From Mycobacteriales bacterium (GTDB taxonomy: Bacteria; Actinomycetota; Actinomycetes; Mycobacteriales; CADCTP01): a stretch of DNA of 64,000 nt. The stretch spans positions 1-64,000 of the forward strand of contig DASYKU010000031.1 of assembly GCA_035995165.1 (NCBI GenBank). Reading direction: 5' to 3'. Below are positions 8,158 through 16,417 of the stretch, piece after piece. A program made the translations under genes and the position numbers. The notes beneath the pieces were generated by a model, which worked only from the letters and a program-made list of their open reading frames with translations, did not search any database and was not told the origin of the DNA. How positions within the stretch are numbered: position 1 is the first letter of the stretch; every line of letters begins with the position of its first letter.

Positions 8158-8192
8158 AAAAGAAGAAGACCCCCCGCGGATGCGGGAGGTCT
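8158..8192 (-). terminator. Attenuator terminator upstream of cimA
   Basis: Minus-strand stem AGACCTCCCGC / GCGGGGGGTCT (11 bp, one G-T pair), loop ATCC, followed by TCTTCTTTT. It lies between the leader peptide stop and the cimA ribosome site, 16 nt before the GTG, so it would end transcription before the gene unless prevented. Confidence 0.85.
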
Positions 8193-8220
8193 GCGCGCTG
8201 GCTGTCTGTCGCCGGCGCGC
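8193..8220 (-). promoter_or_regulatory. Leader hairpin whose first base is the stop codon G (cimA)
   Basis: RNA arms GCGCGC...GCGCGC with an inner GGC/GCC and a C-A mismatch between them. The first G is the last base of the UAG stop of the leader peptide, and the terminator stem starts immediately after the 3' arm. The hairpin upstream of ilvB has the same placement and the same C-A mismatch. A ribosome at or near the stop would mask it. Confidence 0.65.
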
Positions 8221-8252
8221 TACGTGATAATGATCGTCGTCAGGTGGTGCAC
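8220..8252 (-). CDS. Leader peptide of the cimA attenuator (Ile/Thr-rich)
   Basis: GTG-started 10-residue frame MHHLTTIIIT followed by TAG. Three consecutive isoleucine codons (ATC ATT ATC) flanked by three threonine codons sit just before the stop, as expected for a peptide whose translation rate reports charged tRNA-Ile. A hairpin and then an intrinsic terminator follow directly. No good ribosome site precedes the GTG, but a -10 like TATCGT ends 6 nt before it, so the RNA probably begins at the start codon. Too short for gene finders. Inferred from pattern and position, but every element expected of attenuation is present. Confidence 0.85.
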   Translation of the reverse strand: MHHLTTIIIT

Positions 8253-8258
8253 GCCGCG

Positions 8259-8288
8259 ACGATAACCCCGCCCCGCCACCGATGGGAA
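8259..8288 (-). promoter_or_regulatory. Predicted promoter of cimA leader
   Basis: Minus-strand -10 TATCGT (8264-8259) with a weak -35 TTCCCA (8288-8283) at 18-bp spacing. The GTG of the leader peptide starts 7 nt after the last base of the -10, so transcription should start on or next to it (leaderless). Confidence 0.5.
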
Positions 8289-8315
8289 ACCCGTTCCACA
8301 TACTGGGACGCGCGC

Positions 8316-8523
8316 TTGACCGGCGGACCAGCCCCGGGTCGATCGACCGCAGCAGCTCCCCTCGTTGTCCAGGTGCTCGGCGATGAGCCGGTCGGTCAGC
8401 CGGCGGCCGGCCGCGGTCACCGTGACCACCCGGCCCGGCCGCCACCCGGCCCGGCCGCCCGGGCGACGAGGCCGCGCTCGACCAGCCGGTCCACCTTGCC
8501 GCCGTGGCGGGGTCGGAGTTCAT
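8316..8523 (-). pseudogene. Decayed MarR-type regulator, divergent from the MFS gene
   Basis: Pieces of a MarR winged-helix protein appear in successive frames: KVDRLVERGLVARAAGPGG (wing helix region), then VTVTAAGRRLTDRLIAEHLD, then GELLRSIDPGLVRR. At least two frameshifts join them, and the N-terminal helix-turn-helix part is missing. A possible start ATG at 8523 lies 5 nt after a -10 like TACAAT on the minus strand. The order and spacing match MarR proteins, which typically control a divergent exporter through a palindrome in the shared promoter, and such a palindrome is present. The regulator can no longer be made, so the exporter may be free-running or under another regulator. Confidence 0.7.
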
Positions 8524-8525
8524 GC

Positions 8526-8568
8526 TTGATTGTACCTTCCATGGAAGGTAAACTACCTTCCATGGAAG
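8526..8568 (+). promoter_or_regulatory. MFS promoter with two palindromic operators 21 bp apart
   Basis: -35 TTGATT (8526-8531), 17-bp spacer, -10 TAAACT (8549-8554). The spacer is filled by a perfect 18-bp palindrome TACCTTCCATGGAAGGTA (8533-8550). A second copy with perfect core CTTCCATGGAAG (8557-8568) lies over the predicted transcription start and ATG 8562. The centres are 21 bp apart, two helical turns, which suits cooperative binding of two dimers on one face. The geometry predicts repression and a leaderless message. Confidence 0.8.
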
Positions 8569-9791
8569 ACAACGATGCGGTCACCCGGTCCCGGATGCGG
8601 CTGGCCCTGCTCCTGAACTCCATCGGCGACGGCGGCTACTACGTCTCCGCCGTGGTGGTGTTCCACCAGTTGCTGGGGATGAGCGTCGGCCAGATCGGAC
8701 TGGCCCTGACGCTGGCCTGGACGGCCGGCTTCGGGATGACCGCGCCGCTGGGTCGCGTCGCCGACCGGTGGGGGCTGCGGCCGACCGCGGTCGCGCTCTG
8801 CCTGGCCACCGCGGGGGCCACGCTCGCCGTCCTCTGGGCCCGCGACTTCGCCGCCTTCGTCGGGATCCTGGTGGCGTACGGGGTGGCCCAGAGCGGCCTG
8901 CACGCCGTCCGCCAGGCCATGGTGGCGACGCTGGTCCCCGGCCCGGAGCGGACCCGGTTCCGGGCCCGGCTGCAGACGGTCGGCAACGCCGGCATCGGCG
9001 CCGGGGCCCTGGTCGGCGGGATCGCGCTGGCCGTCGCGACCCCGGCGGCCTATGCCGCCGTGCTGGTCCTGGACGCCGCCGGGTTCGTCGCGGCCGCCGT
9101 CGTGACCGCGCGGATCCCGGTCCGCCCGACCGGGATCCGGGTTCCGGAGCCGGGTCGCCGCAGCGCCTGGCGGGACCGGCCGTACGTGGCGGTCGCCGGG
9201 CTGAGCGCGGTCCTCTGCCTCTACATGCCGATGCTGAGCGTGGTGCTGCCCCTGTTCGTGGTGCAGCGGACCAGCGCGCCGGGGCCGGTGGTGGCGGCCG
9301 CGTTCGCCGTCAACACGATCGGCGTGATCGCCCTGCAGCTCCGGGCCGGCCGGCGGGTCGACGGGATGCCGGCCGCGGCCCGCTCGGTCCGGGCCGGCGG
9401 GGCCCTGCTGGCCGCGTCCTGCGCGGTCTTCGCCCTGGCCGCCGTCCCCGCCGTACCGGCCACGGCCGCGCTCGTGGTGCTGGCCGGCGCCGCCGTGCAG
9501 GTGGTCGGCGAGGTGCTCTTCGCGGCCGGCAACTGGGAGCTCGGCTTCGGGCTGGCCGACCCGCGCCGGCCGGGTGCCTGGCAGGGCGTCTACGGCACCG
9601 GGATCCCGGTGGCGCGGGCGGTGGGCCCGCTGCTGCTCTCGTTCCTGGTCGTGGACTGGCGCGGCCCGGGCTGGCTCGTCGTGGCCGCCCTGCTGCTGGC
9701 GGCGGCGTTGGCCGTCCCGCCCACCGCCGGTTGGGCCGCCCGGACCCGGCCGGTCACCGCCCGGCCCCTGGTCGCCTCGCCGGCCCACTAG
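8562..9791 (+). CDS. MFS transporter, probable drug exporter
   Basis: 409 residues from ATG 8562. The start is chosen because the -10 ends 7 nt earlier, which makes the transcript leaderless; ATG 8541 lies between -35 and -10 and cannot be used from this promoter. About 12 membrane helices are visible as regular hydrophobic blocks. The MFS loop motif is PLGRVADRWGLRP (between helices 2 and 3), and a second basic loop RRVDGMPAAAR is in the second half. The family resembles H+-driven drug efflux proteins; the substrate is unknown. Its presumed divergent MarR regulator is decayed while the operators are still intact. Confidence 0.88.
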   Translation: MEDNDAVTRSRMRLALLLNSIGDGGYYVSAVVVFHQLLGMSVGQIGLALTLAWTAGFGMTAPLGRVADRWGLRPTAVALCLATAGATLAVLWARDFAAFVGILVAYGVAQSGLHAVRQAMVATLVPGPERTRFRARLQTVGNAGIGAGALVGGIALAVATPAAYAAVLVLDAAGFVAAAVVTARIPVRPTGIRVPEPGRRSAWRDRPYVAVAGLSAVLCLYMPMLSVVLPLFVVQRTSAPGPVVAAAFAVNTIGVIALQLRAGRRVDGMPAAARSVRAGGALLAASCAVFALAAVPAVPATAALVVLAGAAVQVVGEVLFAAGNWELGFGLADPRRPGAWQGVYGTGIPVARAVGPLLLSFLVVDWRGPGWLVVAALLLAAALAVPPTAGWAARTRPVTARPLVASPAH

Positions 9792-9875
9792 ACCGGCCCG
9801 CCGAACCGCCGGCCCCGGCGGCCCGGCCGAGGGTCGGGGCGGGGGGCCGGCCGAGCGGCCGGGGCGGCGGGAACC

Positions 9876-10553
9876 TCAGACGGCGGCGAGGAGGGCGTCG
9901 AAGAGGCGGGGGTCGGTGCCCTGCTCCGGGTGCCAGAGCACGCCGAGCCGGAACCGGGCCGCCGGGTCCTCGACCCCCTCGATCCCGCCGTCGAACGCGT
10001 ACGCGCTGACGGTCATCGTCCCGGAGTCGACCACGCCCTGGTGGTGGTAGCTCGGCACCTCGGTGCTCTCCCCCAGCACGTCCGCCAGCCGGGTCCCGGC
10101 CACCGTGCTCACCGCGTGCTCCCGGTACGTCCCGAGCGAGGGCCCGCGGTGCGCCCCGGACTCCAGGTGCTGCACGAGCTTGCCCCCGGCCTCGACCGAC
10201 ATCAGCTGCATCCCGCGGCAGATGCCGAGCGTCGGCAGGTCGGCCCCGATCGCGGCCCGCAGCAGCGCGACCTCACCGGCGTCCCGGTCCGGCCGGATCC
10301 CGGTGGTGCGCGGGTCGGGCTCGGCGCCGTACAGGGCCGGGTCGAGGTCGGCGCCGCCGGCCAGGATGAGCCCGTCCAGCACGCCCACCACGTCCGCGAC
10401 GCCCTCGGGGAACGGCGGCACCACGACCGCCCGTCCCCCGGCCGCGTGCACGGCGGTCACGTAGGCCTGCGGCAGCAGGGTGGCCTGGCGGTCCCAGGGC
10501 CCCCAGCGGGCCACTTCGACGTACGCGGAGATCCCGATGAGCGGCAACACCAT
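9876..10553 (-). CDS. Gamma-glutamyl-gamma-aminobutyrate hydrolase-like amidotransferase (PuuD type)
   Basis: 225-residue class I glutamine-amidotransferase fold. Nucleophile Cys in LGICRGMQLM (about residue 110), oxyanion region GGADLDP, and the catalytic His-Glu pair in WHPEQG near the C-terminus. PuuD-type enzymes hydrolyse the gamma-glutamyl amide formed and oxidised earlier in the pathway, releasing glutamate and the amino acid. It is the last gene of a five-gene operon (permease, ligase, aldehyde dehydrogenase, SDR, hydrolase), starting 7 nt after the SDR stop. The natural substrate would be gamma-Glu-GABA (from putrescine) or gamma-Glu-Gly (from ethanolamine); sequence alone does not decide. 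Confidence 0.88.
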   Translation of the reverse strand: MVLPLIGISAYVEVARWGPWDRQATLLPQAYVTAVHAAGGRAVVVPPFPEGVADVVGVLDGLILAGGADLDPALYGAEPDPRTTGIRPDRDAGEVALLRAAIGADLPTLGICRGMQLMSVEAGGKLVQHLESGAHRGPSLGTYREHAVSTVAGTRLADVLGESTEVPSYHHQGVVDSGTMTVSAYAFDGGIEGVEDPAARFRLGVLWHPEQGTDPRLFDALLAAV

Positions 10554-10560
10554 GTCGAGG

Positions 10561-11325
10561 CTACAACGGGGTCACGTAGGCGGCGGTGATCCCGCCGTCG
10601 ACGAGGAAGGTCGACGCGGTGATGAACGAGGCGTCGTCGCTGGCCAGGAACGCCACCGCCGCAGCGATCTCCTCCGGCCGGGCGAACCGGCCCATCGGCA
10701 CGTGCACCAGCCGCCGGGCCGCCCGCTCGGGGTCGGCCGCGAACAGCTCGCGCAGCAGCGGGGTGTCCACCGGCCCCGGGCACAGCGCGTTGACCCGCAC
10801 CCCCTGCCGGGCGAACTGCACGCCCAGCTCCCGGGTCATCGCCAACACCCCGCCCTTCGAGGCCGTGTACGAGATCTGCGAGGTCGCCGCACCCATCAGC
10901 GCGACGAACGAGGCGGTGTTCACCACCGAGCCGCCGCCGGCCGCGAGCAGGTGCGGGATCCCGTGCTTGCAGCAGAGGTAGACGCTGGTGAGGTTGACCT
11001 CCTGGACCCGGCGCCAGGCGTCGAGCTCGGTCTCCAGGATCGTGGCGTCGTCCGGCGGGGAGATCCCGGCGTTGTTGACCAGCACGTCGACCTGGCCGTA
11101 CTCGGCCGCGGCCGCCTCGTACAGGGCCTTGACCTGGTTGGAGGACGTGACGTCGGTCCGGACGTAGAGGCCCTCGACCTCGGCCGCGACGGCCTTGCCG
11201 GCGTCGTCGGAGACGTCGGCCACGACCACCCGGGCGCCCTCCTCGGCCAGCCGCCGGGCGCTCTGCGCGCCGATCCCGCTCGCTGCGCCCGTGACGACCG
11301 CGACCTTGCCGGAAAGACCCCGCAC
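10561..11325 (-). CDS. Short-chain dehydrogenase/reductase
   Basis: 254 residues, classical SDR. NAD(P) motif TGAASGIG (about 12-19), Asp in VVVADVS that favours NAD(H), NNAG, catalytic Ser in NTASF, and Tyr-X3-Lys in YTASK. It begins 3 nt after the aldehyde dehydrogenase stop. In a gamma-glutamylated amino-alcohol route it would oxidise the alcohol group to the aldehyde used by the next enzyme, taking the place held by the amine oxidase PuuB in putrescine degradation. That role is inferred from position; SDR substrate ranges are broad. Confidence 0.9.
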   Translation of the reverse strand: MRGLSGKVAVVTGAASGIGAQSARRLAEEGARVVVADVSDDAGKAVAAEVEGLYVRTDVTSSNQVKALYEAAAAEYGQVDVLVNNAGISPPDDATILETELDAWRRVQEVNLTSVYLCCKHGIPHLLAAGGGSVVNTASFVALMGAATSQISYTASKGGVLAMTRELGVQFARQGVRVNALCPGPVDTPLLRELFAADPERAARRLVHVPMGRFARPEEIAAAVAFLASDDASFITASTFLVDGGITAAYVTPL

Positions 11326-11328
11326 CGC

Positions 11329-12678
11329 TCACTCCCCTGTCGCGACGAACACGTTCTTCACGTCGGTGAACCCGGCCAGCGCGTCCGGGCCCAGCTCCCG
11401 GCCGAGGCCGGACTGCTTCATCCCCCCGAACGGAGTGCCGTACCGGACCGAGGAGTGCGAGTTCACCGACAGCGCGCCGCTCTCCAGCGCCCGGGCCACC
11501 CGCAGCGCCCGGCCGACGTCGCGGGTCCAGATCGACCCGCTCAGCCCGTACGGCGAGTCGTTGGCCAGCCGGACCGCGTCGGCCTCGTCGGTGAACGGCA
11601 GCACCACGACCACCGGCCCGAAGACCTCCTCGGTCGCGACCGGCGCGGCCGGGTCGACCGGCGCCAGCACGGTCGGCGGGAACCACCAGCCCGGTCCACT
11701 CGGGACGGTGCCGCGGATCGCCACCTCGGCCGGGACGTACGCGGCGACCCGCTGCCGGTGCTCCGCGCTGATCAGCGGGCCCATCGAGGAGGAGGGATCC
11801 AGCGGGTCGCCGACCCGGAAGGCCGTCACGGCCGGCTCCAGCAGCTCCAGGAACCGGTCGTACACGGAGGCCTGGACGAGGATGCGGGAGCGGGCGCAGC
11901 AGTCCTGCCCGGCGTTGTCGAAGACCGCGCCCGGCGCGGTCGCGGCCGCCCGCTCCAGGTCGGCGTCGGCGAACACGACGTTCGCAGACTTGCCGCCGAG
12001 CTCCAGCGTCACCCGCTTCACCGTCGCCGCCGCGGTCGCGGCCACCCGGCGGCCGGTCGCGGTCGACCCGGTGAACACCACCTTCCGGACCGAAGGGTGC
12101 TCGACCAGCCGCTGCCCGGCGACCGCGCCGATCCCCGGTACGACCTGGAACACGCCCTCGGGGATCCCGGCCGCCAGCGCCAGCTCGGCCAGCCGCAGCG
12201 CGCTCAGCGGGGTCAGCTCGGCCGGCTTGAGCAGCACCGGGTTGCCGGCCGCGAGCGCCGGCGCGAAGCCCCAGGACGCGATCGTCATGGGGAAGTTCCA
12301 GGGCGCGATCACCGCGACCGGCCCGAGCGGCTCGGCGAAGGTCAGGTCGATGCCGCCGGCGACCGGGATCTGCCGGCCGAACAGCCTTTCCGGCGCGGCC
12401 GCGTAGTAGTGCAGCACGTCGCGGACCATCGCCGCCTCGCCGCGGGCGTTGCCGATCGGGTGCCCGGCGTTGGCGACCTCCAGTCCGGCCAGGTGCTCCA
12501 GGTCGCCGTCCACCGCCTCGGCGAACCGCCGCAGCAGCCGCCCCCGATCCGCCGGCGCCACCGCCTTCCAGGCCGGAAATGCCTGCCGAGAAGAAGAAAC
12601 CGCGGCATCGACATCGTCCACAGTGGAATCGGGGACGACCCCGAGGACCTCCTCGGTGGCCGGGTTGACCAGCTTCAC
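11329..12678 (-). CDS. NAD-dependent aldehyde dehydrogenase
   Basis: 449 residues, slightly short for the family (usually 470-500) but with all core motifs: APWNFP, the Rossmann-like GFTGSTATG region seen as [10 protein letters not shown], catalytic Glu in ELGGKSA, catalytic Cys in GQDCCARSR, and EEVFGPV near the end. It would oxidise the gamma-glutamyl aldehyde to its acid, like PuuC. The GTG start overlaps the ligase TGA (GTGA), so expression is coupled to the glutamine-synthetase-like gene. Confidence 0.92.
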   Translation of the reverse strand: MKLVNPATEEVLGVVPDSTVDDVDAAVSSSRQAFPAWKAVAPADRGRLLRRFAEAVDGDLEHLAGLEVANAGHPIGNARGEAAMVRDVLHYYAAAPERLFGRQIPVAGGIDLTFAEPLGPVAVIAPWNFPMTIASWGFAPALAAGNPVLLKPAELTPLSALRLAELALAAGIPEGVFQVVPGIGAVAGQRLVEHPSVRKVVFTGSTATGRRVAATAAATVKRVTLELGGKSANVVFADADLERAAATAPGAVFDNAGQDCCARSRILVQASVYDRFLELLEPAVTAFRVGDPLDPSSSMGPLISAEHRQRVAAYVPAEVAIRGTVPSGPGWWFPPTVLAPVDPAAPVATEEVFGPVVVVLPFTDEADAVRLANDSPYGLSGSIWTRDVGRALRVARALESGALSVNSHSSVRYGTPFGGMKQSGLGRELGPDALAGFTDVKNVFVATGE

Positions 12679-14054
12679 AGCCGCTCGAATCCGCGCCGCC
12701 GCTCCCAGTCGGTCACGGCCGAGTCGTACGCGGCCAGCTCCACCCGGGCGTTGTTGGCGTAGTGCTCGACCACGTCGTCACCGAAGGCGCGGCGGGCCAG
12801 CGCGCTGTCCGTCCAGAGCGCGGCCGACTCCCGCAGCGTCGCCGGCACCCGGGCCCGGTCCGCGTCCAGGTAGGCGTTGCCGAGGAAGGCCGGCTCCAGC
12901 GGGAGCTCCCGCTCGACCCCGTCCAGCCCGGCCGCCAGCATCGCCGCCACCGCCAGGTAGGGGTTCACGTCCCCGCCCGGCACCCGGTTCTCCACCCGCA
13001 GCGCCGGCGGCGCGTGCCCGACCACCCGGAACGCGCAGGTCCGGTTGTCCCGCCCCCAGGCCAGCGCCGTCGGCGCGAACGACCCCGGGACGTACCGCTT
13101 GTACGAGTTGACGTTCGGCGCGCAGAACAGCGTCAGCTCCCGCATCCCGGCCAGCAGCCCGGCCAGGAACGAGTCGAAGGTCTTCGAGTGCCCGTGCCCG
13201 CCGTCGGAGAACACCGGGCCGCCGTCCGAGGACCGCAGGGACAGGTGCACGTGGCAGGAGTTGCCCTCCCGCTCGTCGTACTTGGCCATGAAGGTCAGCG
13301 ACCGCCCGTCCTGGGCGGCGATCTCCTTGGCCCCGGTCTTGTAGAGCACGTGGTCGTCGCAGGTGGACAGTGCCTCGCCGTACCGGAAGGCGATCTCGTG
13401 CTGGCCGAGGTTGCACTCCCCCTTGGCCGACTCGACCGTCATGCCGGCGCCGGCCATGCCGAGCCGGATCCGGCGCAGCAGCGGCTCGATCCGGGCGGTG
13501 CCGAGCATCGAGTAGTCCACGTTGTACTGGTTGGCCGGCGTGAGCCCGCGGTAGTCGGCCTTCCAGGCGTCCTCGTACGTGTCCTGGAAGACCATGAACT
13601 CCAGCTCGGTCCCCACGTACGCCGACCAGCCCCGCTCGGCCAGCCGGTCGAGCTGCTTGCGCAGCACCTGCCGGGGCGAGGGCGGCACCGCCGTCCCGTC
13701 CCCGGCGACCACGTCGCAGTGGATCAGCGCGGTCCCCTCGTGCCAGGGGATCCACCGGATCGTGTCCAGGTCCGGCCGCCACTCGAAGTCGCCGTAGCCG
13801 CGGTCCCAGCCGGACAGCGCGTACCCGTCGACGGTGTTCATGTCGACGTCGACGGCGAGCAGGTAGTCGCAGCCCTCGACCGTCCCAGGTGGACGGTCGG
13901 CCGGCAGCACGTCGTTCAGCAGGTGCTCGGCCGCCATCCGCTTGCCCTGCAGGCGGCCCTGCATGTCGGTGATGACGAGCAGGACCGTGTCGATCCGGCC
14001 GTCCTCGACCTCGCGCCGCAGTGCCTCCAGGTCGAGTCGTCCGCGCCCACTCAC
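12675..14054 (-). CDS. Glutamine-synthetase-like gamma-glutamyl-amine ligase (GlnA3/GlnA4/PuuA group)
   Basis: 459 residues from GTG 14054, overlapping the permease stop. GS fold: N-terminal beta-grasp with [15 protein letters not shown], the Glu-rich metal site [23 protein letters not shown], the ATP loop HVHLSLRS, and the Arg motif [13 protein letters not shown]. No Tyr adenylylation loop is visible at the C-terminus. The DTYEDAW...YRGL insertion resembles the paralogs that ligate glutamate to amines rather than ammonia (in Streptomyces GlnA3 acts on polyamines and GlnA4 on ethanolamine). The operon context points to amine utilisation as carbon/nitrogen source. The substrate cannot be read from sequence. 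Confidence 0.9.
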   Translation of the reverse strand: MSGRGRLDLEALRREVEDGRIDTVLLVITDMQGRLQGKRMAAEHLLNDVLPADRPPGTVEGCDYLLAVDVDMNTVDGYALSGWDRGYGDFEWRPDLDTIRWIPWHEGTALIHCDVVAGDGTAVPPSPRQVLRKQLDRLAERGWSAYVGTELEFMVFQDTYEDAWKADYRGLTPANQYNVDYSMLGTARIEPLLRRIRLGMAGAGMTVESAKGECNLGQHEIAFRYGEALSTCDDHVLYKTGAKEIAAQDGRSLTFMAKYDEREGNSCHVHLSLRSSDGGPVFSDGGHGHSKTFDSFLAGLLAGMRELTLFCAPNVNSYKRYVPGSFAPTALAWGRDNRTCAFRVVGHAPPALRVENRVPGGDVNPYLAVAAMLAAGLDGVERELPLEPAFLGNAYLDADRARVPATLRESAALWTDSALARRAFGDDVVEHYANNARVELAAYDSAVTDWERRRGFERL

Positions 14055-15604
14055 CCGGCCGCCTCCAGGTCGCGCTCGATCTCGGCCAGCTCGGCGGCCG
14101 AACCCTGCACCTTGGGCCCGGTGAACCACTTGCGGGCCGAGACCAGCCAGTAGATCCCGGCGAAGCCGATGACCGCCAGCACCGCGACCGGCGTGTAGTT
14201 GAAGGTCGTCTTCGAGACCGGGTTCACCTGCGGCAGCATGAACAGCACGGTGATGAAGCAGACCCAGACCACCGCGATGATCCCGATCGGCCGGCTCCAC
14301 CGCCCCAGGTGCCACGGCCCGCGGACGAACGAGTCGCCCTGCATCAACCGCAGCAGCGTCGGCAGCACGTACGCGATGTAGAGGCCGATGACCGCGATCG
14401 AGGTGACCGCCGCGTACGCGGTGGCGTTCCAGAGGTAGGGCAGGCCGAGCACGAACGCACCGCCGGCGGCGAGCCAGATCGCATTGGTGGGCGTCCGGGT
14501 GCGCGGGTTGATCCGGTGCCAGAACGAGGAGCCCGGCAGCGCGCCGTCCCGGGAGAACGCGTAGATCATCCGCGAGTTCGCCGTCACCGACGCCATCCCG
14601 CAGAACAGCTGGGCCACAATCACGATGAGCAGCAGCAGCTTCCCGCCCGTGTTGCCGACCGCGTCGAGGAAGATCTGCGCCGGCGGCACCCCGGTGTCGC
14701 TGTTGAGCGCCCCGTCGTAGGACTGGATCGCGAACGTGACGCCGAGCAGCAGGATCCAGCCGGCCACGATCGAGACCACGATCGACATGACGATGCCGCG
14801 CGGGCCGGCGGTGGCGGCCGACCGGGTCTCCTCGGTCATGTGGGCCGAGGCGTCGAAGCCGGTCAGCGTGTACTGCGCGAGCAGCAGCCCGATCAGCGCG
14901 ACGTAGAAGCTGTTGCCCCAGCCGGTGTTGTTGACGAACTGGGTGAAGACGAAGTCGGCGGACTGGTGCTTGTCCGGCACGAACGCCAGCGACAGCACGA
15001 TGATCGCGACCCCGACGACGTGCCACCAGACACTGACGTCGTTGAGCTTGGCCACCAGGCCGACGCCGAAGGTGTTGATGGCCCCGTGCGCCAGCAGGAT
15101 GATCCCGAACAGCAGGATCGTGTGCCAGGCCCGGGTGTCGAAGCTGAACTGCAGGTCCAGGTACGCGTTGAGGAAGAACGCGGCCCCGAAGTCGATCCCC
15201 GCGGTGACCGCGACCTGGCCGAGGAAGTTGAACCAGCCGGTGAACCAGGACCAGGCGGCGGCGTTGGACTTGGCCAGCTTCGCCGACCAGTAGTAGAGGC
15301 CGCCCGCGGTGGGGAAGCTGGAGCAGACCTCGGCCATCGCCAGCCCGACGGTCAGCGTGAACGCGCCGACGATCAGCCAGCCCCAGGTGATGACCGCGGG
15401 GCCGCCGGTGTTCATGCCGAACAGGTAGAGCGTCAGGCAGCCGGACAGGATCGAGATGATCGTGAACGACACCGCGAAGTTCGAGAACGCCGACATCCCG
15501 CGGCGCAGCTCCTGGGCGTAGCCCATCTCGTTGAGCCGGCGGGTGTCCTCGTCACGCAGGTCGGTAGGGGGATCGGCGGGAAGGGAGTCGTCGGTCGTCG
15601 CCAC
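14051..15604 (-). CDS. APC-superfamily amino acid/choline/amine permease
   Basis: 517 residues with 12 to 13 hydrophobic helices and a cytoplasmic N-terminus. It has TISILSG and the loop GFDASAHMTEET, a motif typical of the amino acid/choline transporter (ACT) branch that carries GABA, choline and related amines. Good ribosome site GGAGG 7 nt before GTG. First gene of the gamma-glutamylation operon, so it likely brings in the amine. The upstream 96 bp contain a possible GntR-type operator, with the FadR-like regulator beyond. Confidence 0.9.
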   Translation of the reverse strand: MATTDDSLPADPPTDLRDEDTRRLNEMGYAQELRRGMSAFSNFAVSFTIISILSGCLTLYLFGMNTGGPAVITWGWLIVGAFTLTVGLAMAEVCSSFPTAGGLYYWSAKLAKSNAAAWSWFTGWFNFLGQVAVTAGIDFGAAFFLNAYLDLQFSFDTRAWHTILLFGIILLAHGAINTFGVGLVAKLNDVSVWWHVVGVAIIVLSLAFVPDKHQSADFVFTQFVNNTGWGNSFYVALIGLLLAQYTLTGFDASAHMTEETRSAATAGPRGIVMSIVVSIVAGWILLLGVTFAIQSYDGALNSDTGVPPAQIFLDAVGNTGGKLLLLIVIVAQLFCGMASVTANSRMIYAFSRDGALPGSSFWHRINPRTRTPTNAIWLAAGGAFVLGLPYLWNATAYAAVTSIAVIGLYIAYVLPTLLRLMQGDSFVRGPWHLGRWSRPIGIIAVVWVCFITVLFMLPQVNPVSKTTFNYTPVAVLAVIGFAGIYWLVSARKWFTGPKVQGSAAELAEIERDLEAAG

Positions 15605-15627
15605 GGGGGGACCTCCGCTCGCGGAAA

Positions 15628-15645
15628 TGGTCTGCGATCAGTCCA
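15628..15645. promoter_or_regulatory. Candidate operator for the FadR-type regulator
   Basis: Imperfect inverted repeat TGGTCTG-CGAT-CAGTCCA, 24 bp before the permease start and downstream of the regulator gene. GntR-family regulators often bind such TGG/CCA-flanked repeats in front of the operon they control. Support is position and symmetry only. Confidence 0.45.
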
Positions 15646-15700
15646 TTAAGCGGAGATTCACCCATCGGGCCGCCCGGCTGTCAAGGGACGCCCCCGGCGG

Positions 15701-16417
15701 TCACCCGAGGAAACCGCGCAGCAACGCCGCCGTGCCGTCCACGTGGCCGGCCATCTCCCGCCGGGCCCGATCCGGATCACCGGCCAGCACGGCCTCGACC
15801 ACGGCGGTGTGCTGCTGCTCGGAGTGCCGGATGTTGCGCGGCAGCAGCGGGATCGCGTCGAGCAGGTCGTTGAGCCGGACCCGGACGTCGGCCACGGCGG
15901 CGGCCAGCGAGGGCGAGCCGGACAGCTCGGCCAGCGCCAGGTGCAGCCGGGAGTCGCGCTGCCGGTAGCCGCTCGGCGGCCCGGCCGCGCAGTCGGCCAG
16001 CCGCTCCCGCAGCAGCGCCGCCTCCTCCGGCCCGAGCCCGCGCCGGGCCGCCAGCTCGGCCGCCCCGGTCTCCAGCACCGACCGCAGCGTCAGCACGTCC
16101 TCGAGGTCCGCGGTCCGGGCCCGCTCCAGGGCGCCGGCCGGCGGGACGGCCGCGTCGGCCGGCACGTAGCGGACGAAGGTGCCGCCGAGGCGGCCGCGCC
16201 GGGATTCGACGTACCCGGCCCGCTGCAGGTCGGCCAGCGCTTCCCGCAGCGTCATCCGGCTCACCCGCAGCTGCGCCGCCAGCTCCCGCTCGGCCGGCAG
16301 CCGGTCGCCGGCCTGGACCAGGCCGAGCTTGATCGCCTGCAGCAGCCGCTCGACGGTCTCCTCGAAGGCGTTGCCCCCGCGCACCGGCCGGAACGCAGCC
16401 GTCACCGGCTCAGCCAC
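15701..16417 (-). CDS. FadR-family (GntR) transcriptional regulator
   Basis: 238 residues from GTG 16417 with GGGAGG upstream. N-terminal GntR winged helix: DRLPAERELAAQLRVSRMTLREAL (about 40-63), which contains the recognition helix. The C-terminal FCD-type helical ligand domain has His/Asp residues (DSRLHLALAELSG, HSEQQHTAVVEAV, ...MAGHVDG) that usually bind a metal and a small carboxylate. It sits upstream of, and codirectional with, the amine-utilisation operon, so it is the obvious local regulator. The effector is unknown. Confidence 0.9.
   Translation of the reverse strand: MAEPVTAAFRPVRGGNAFEETVERLLQAIKLGLVQAGDRLPAERELAAQLRVSRMTLREALADLQRAGYVESRRGRLGGTFVRYVPADAAVPPAGALERARTADLEDVLTLRSVLETGAAELAARRGLGPEEAALLRERLADCAAGPPSGYRQRDSRLHLALAELSGSPSLAAAVADVRVRLNDLLDAIPLLPRNIRHSEQQHTAVVEAVLAGDPDRARREMAGHVDGTAALLRGFLG

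Noticed and set aside
8541-8543. ATG 8541 as start of the MFS gene
   Set aside because: It falls inside the promoter spacer, upstream of the -10 box; ATG 8562 fits the expected transcript start.
12675-14054. Calling the glutamine-synthetase-like gene glnA
   Set aside because: No Tyr adenylylation loop is seen, and the neighbours are aldehyde dehydrogenase, hydrolase and permease, which points to amine ligation.
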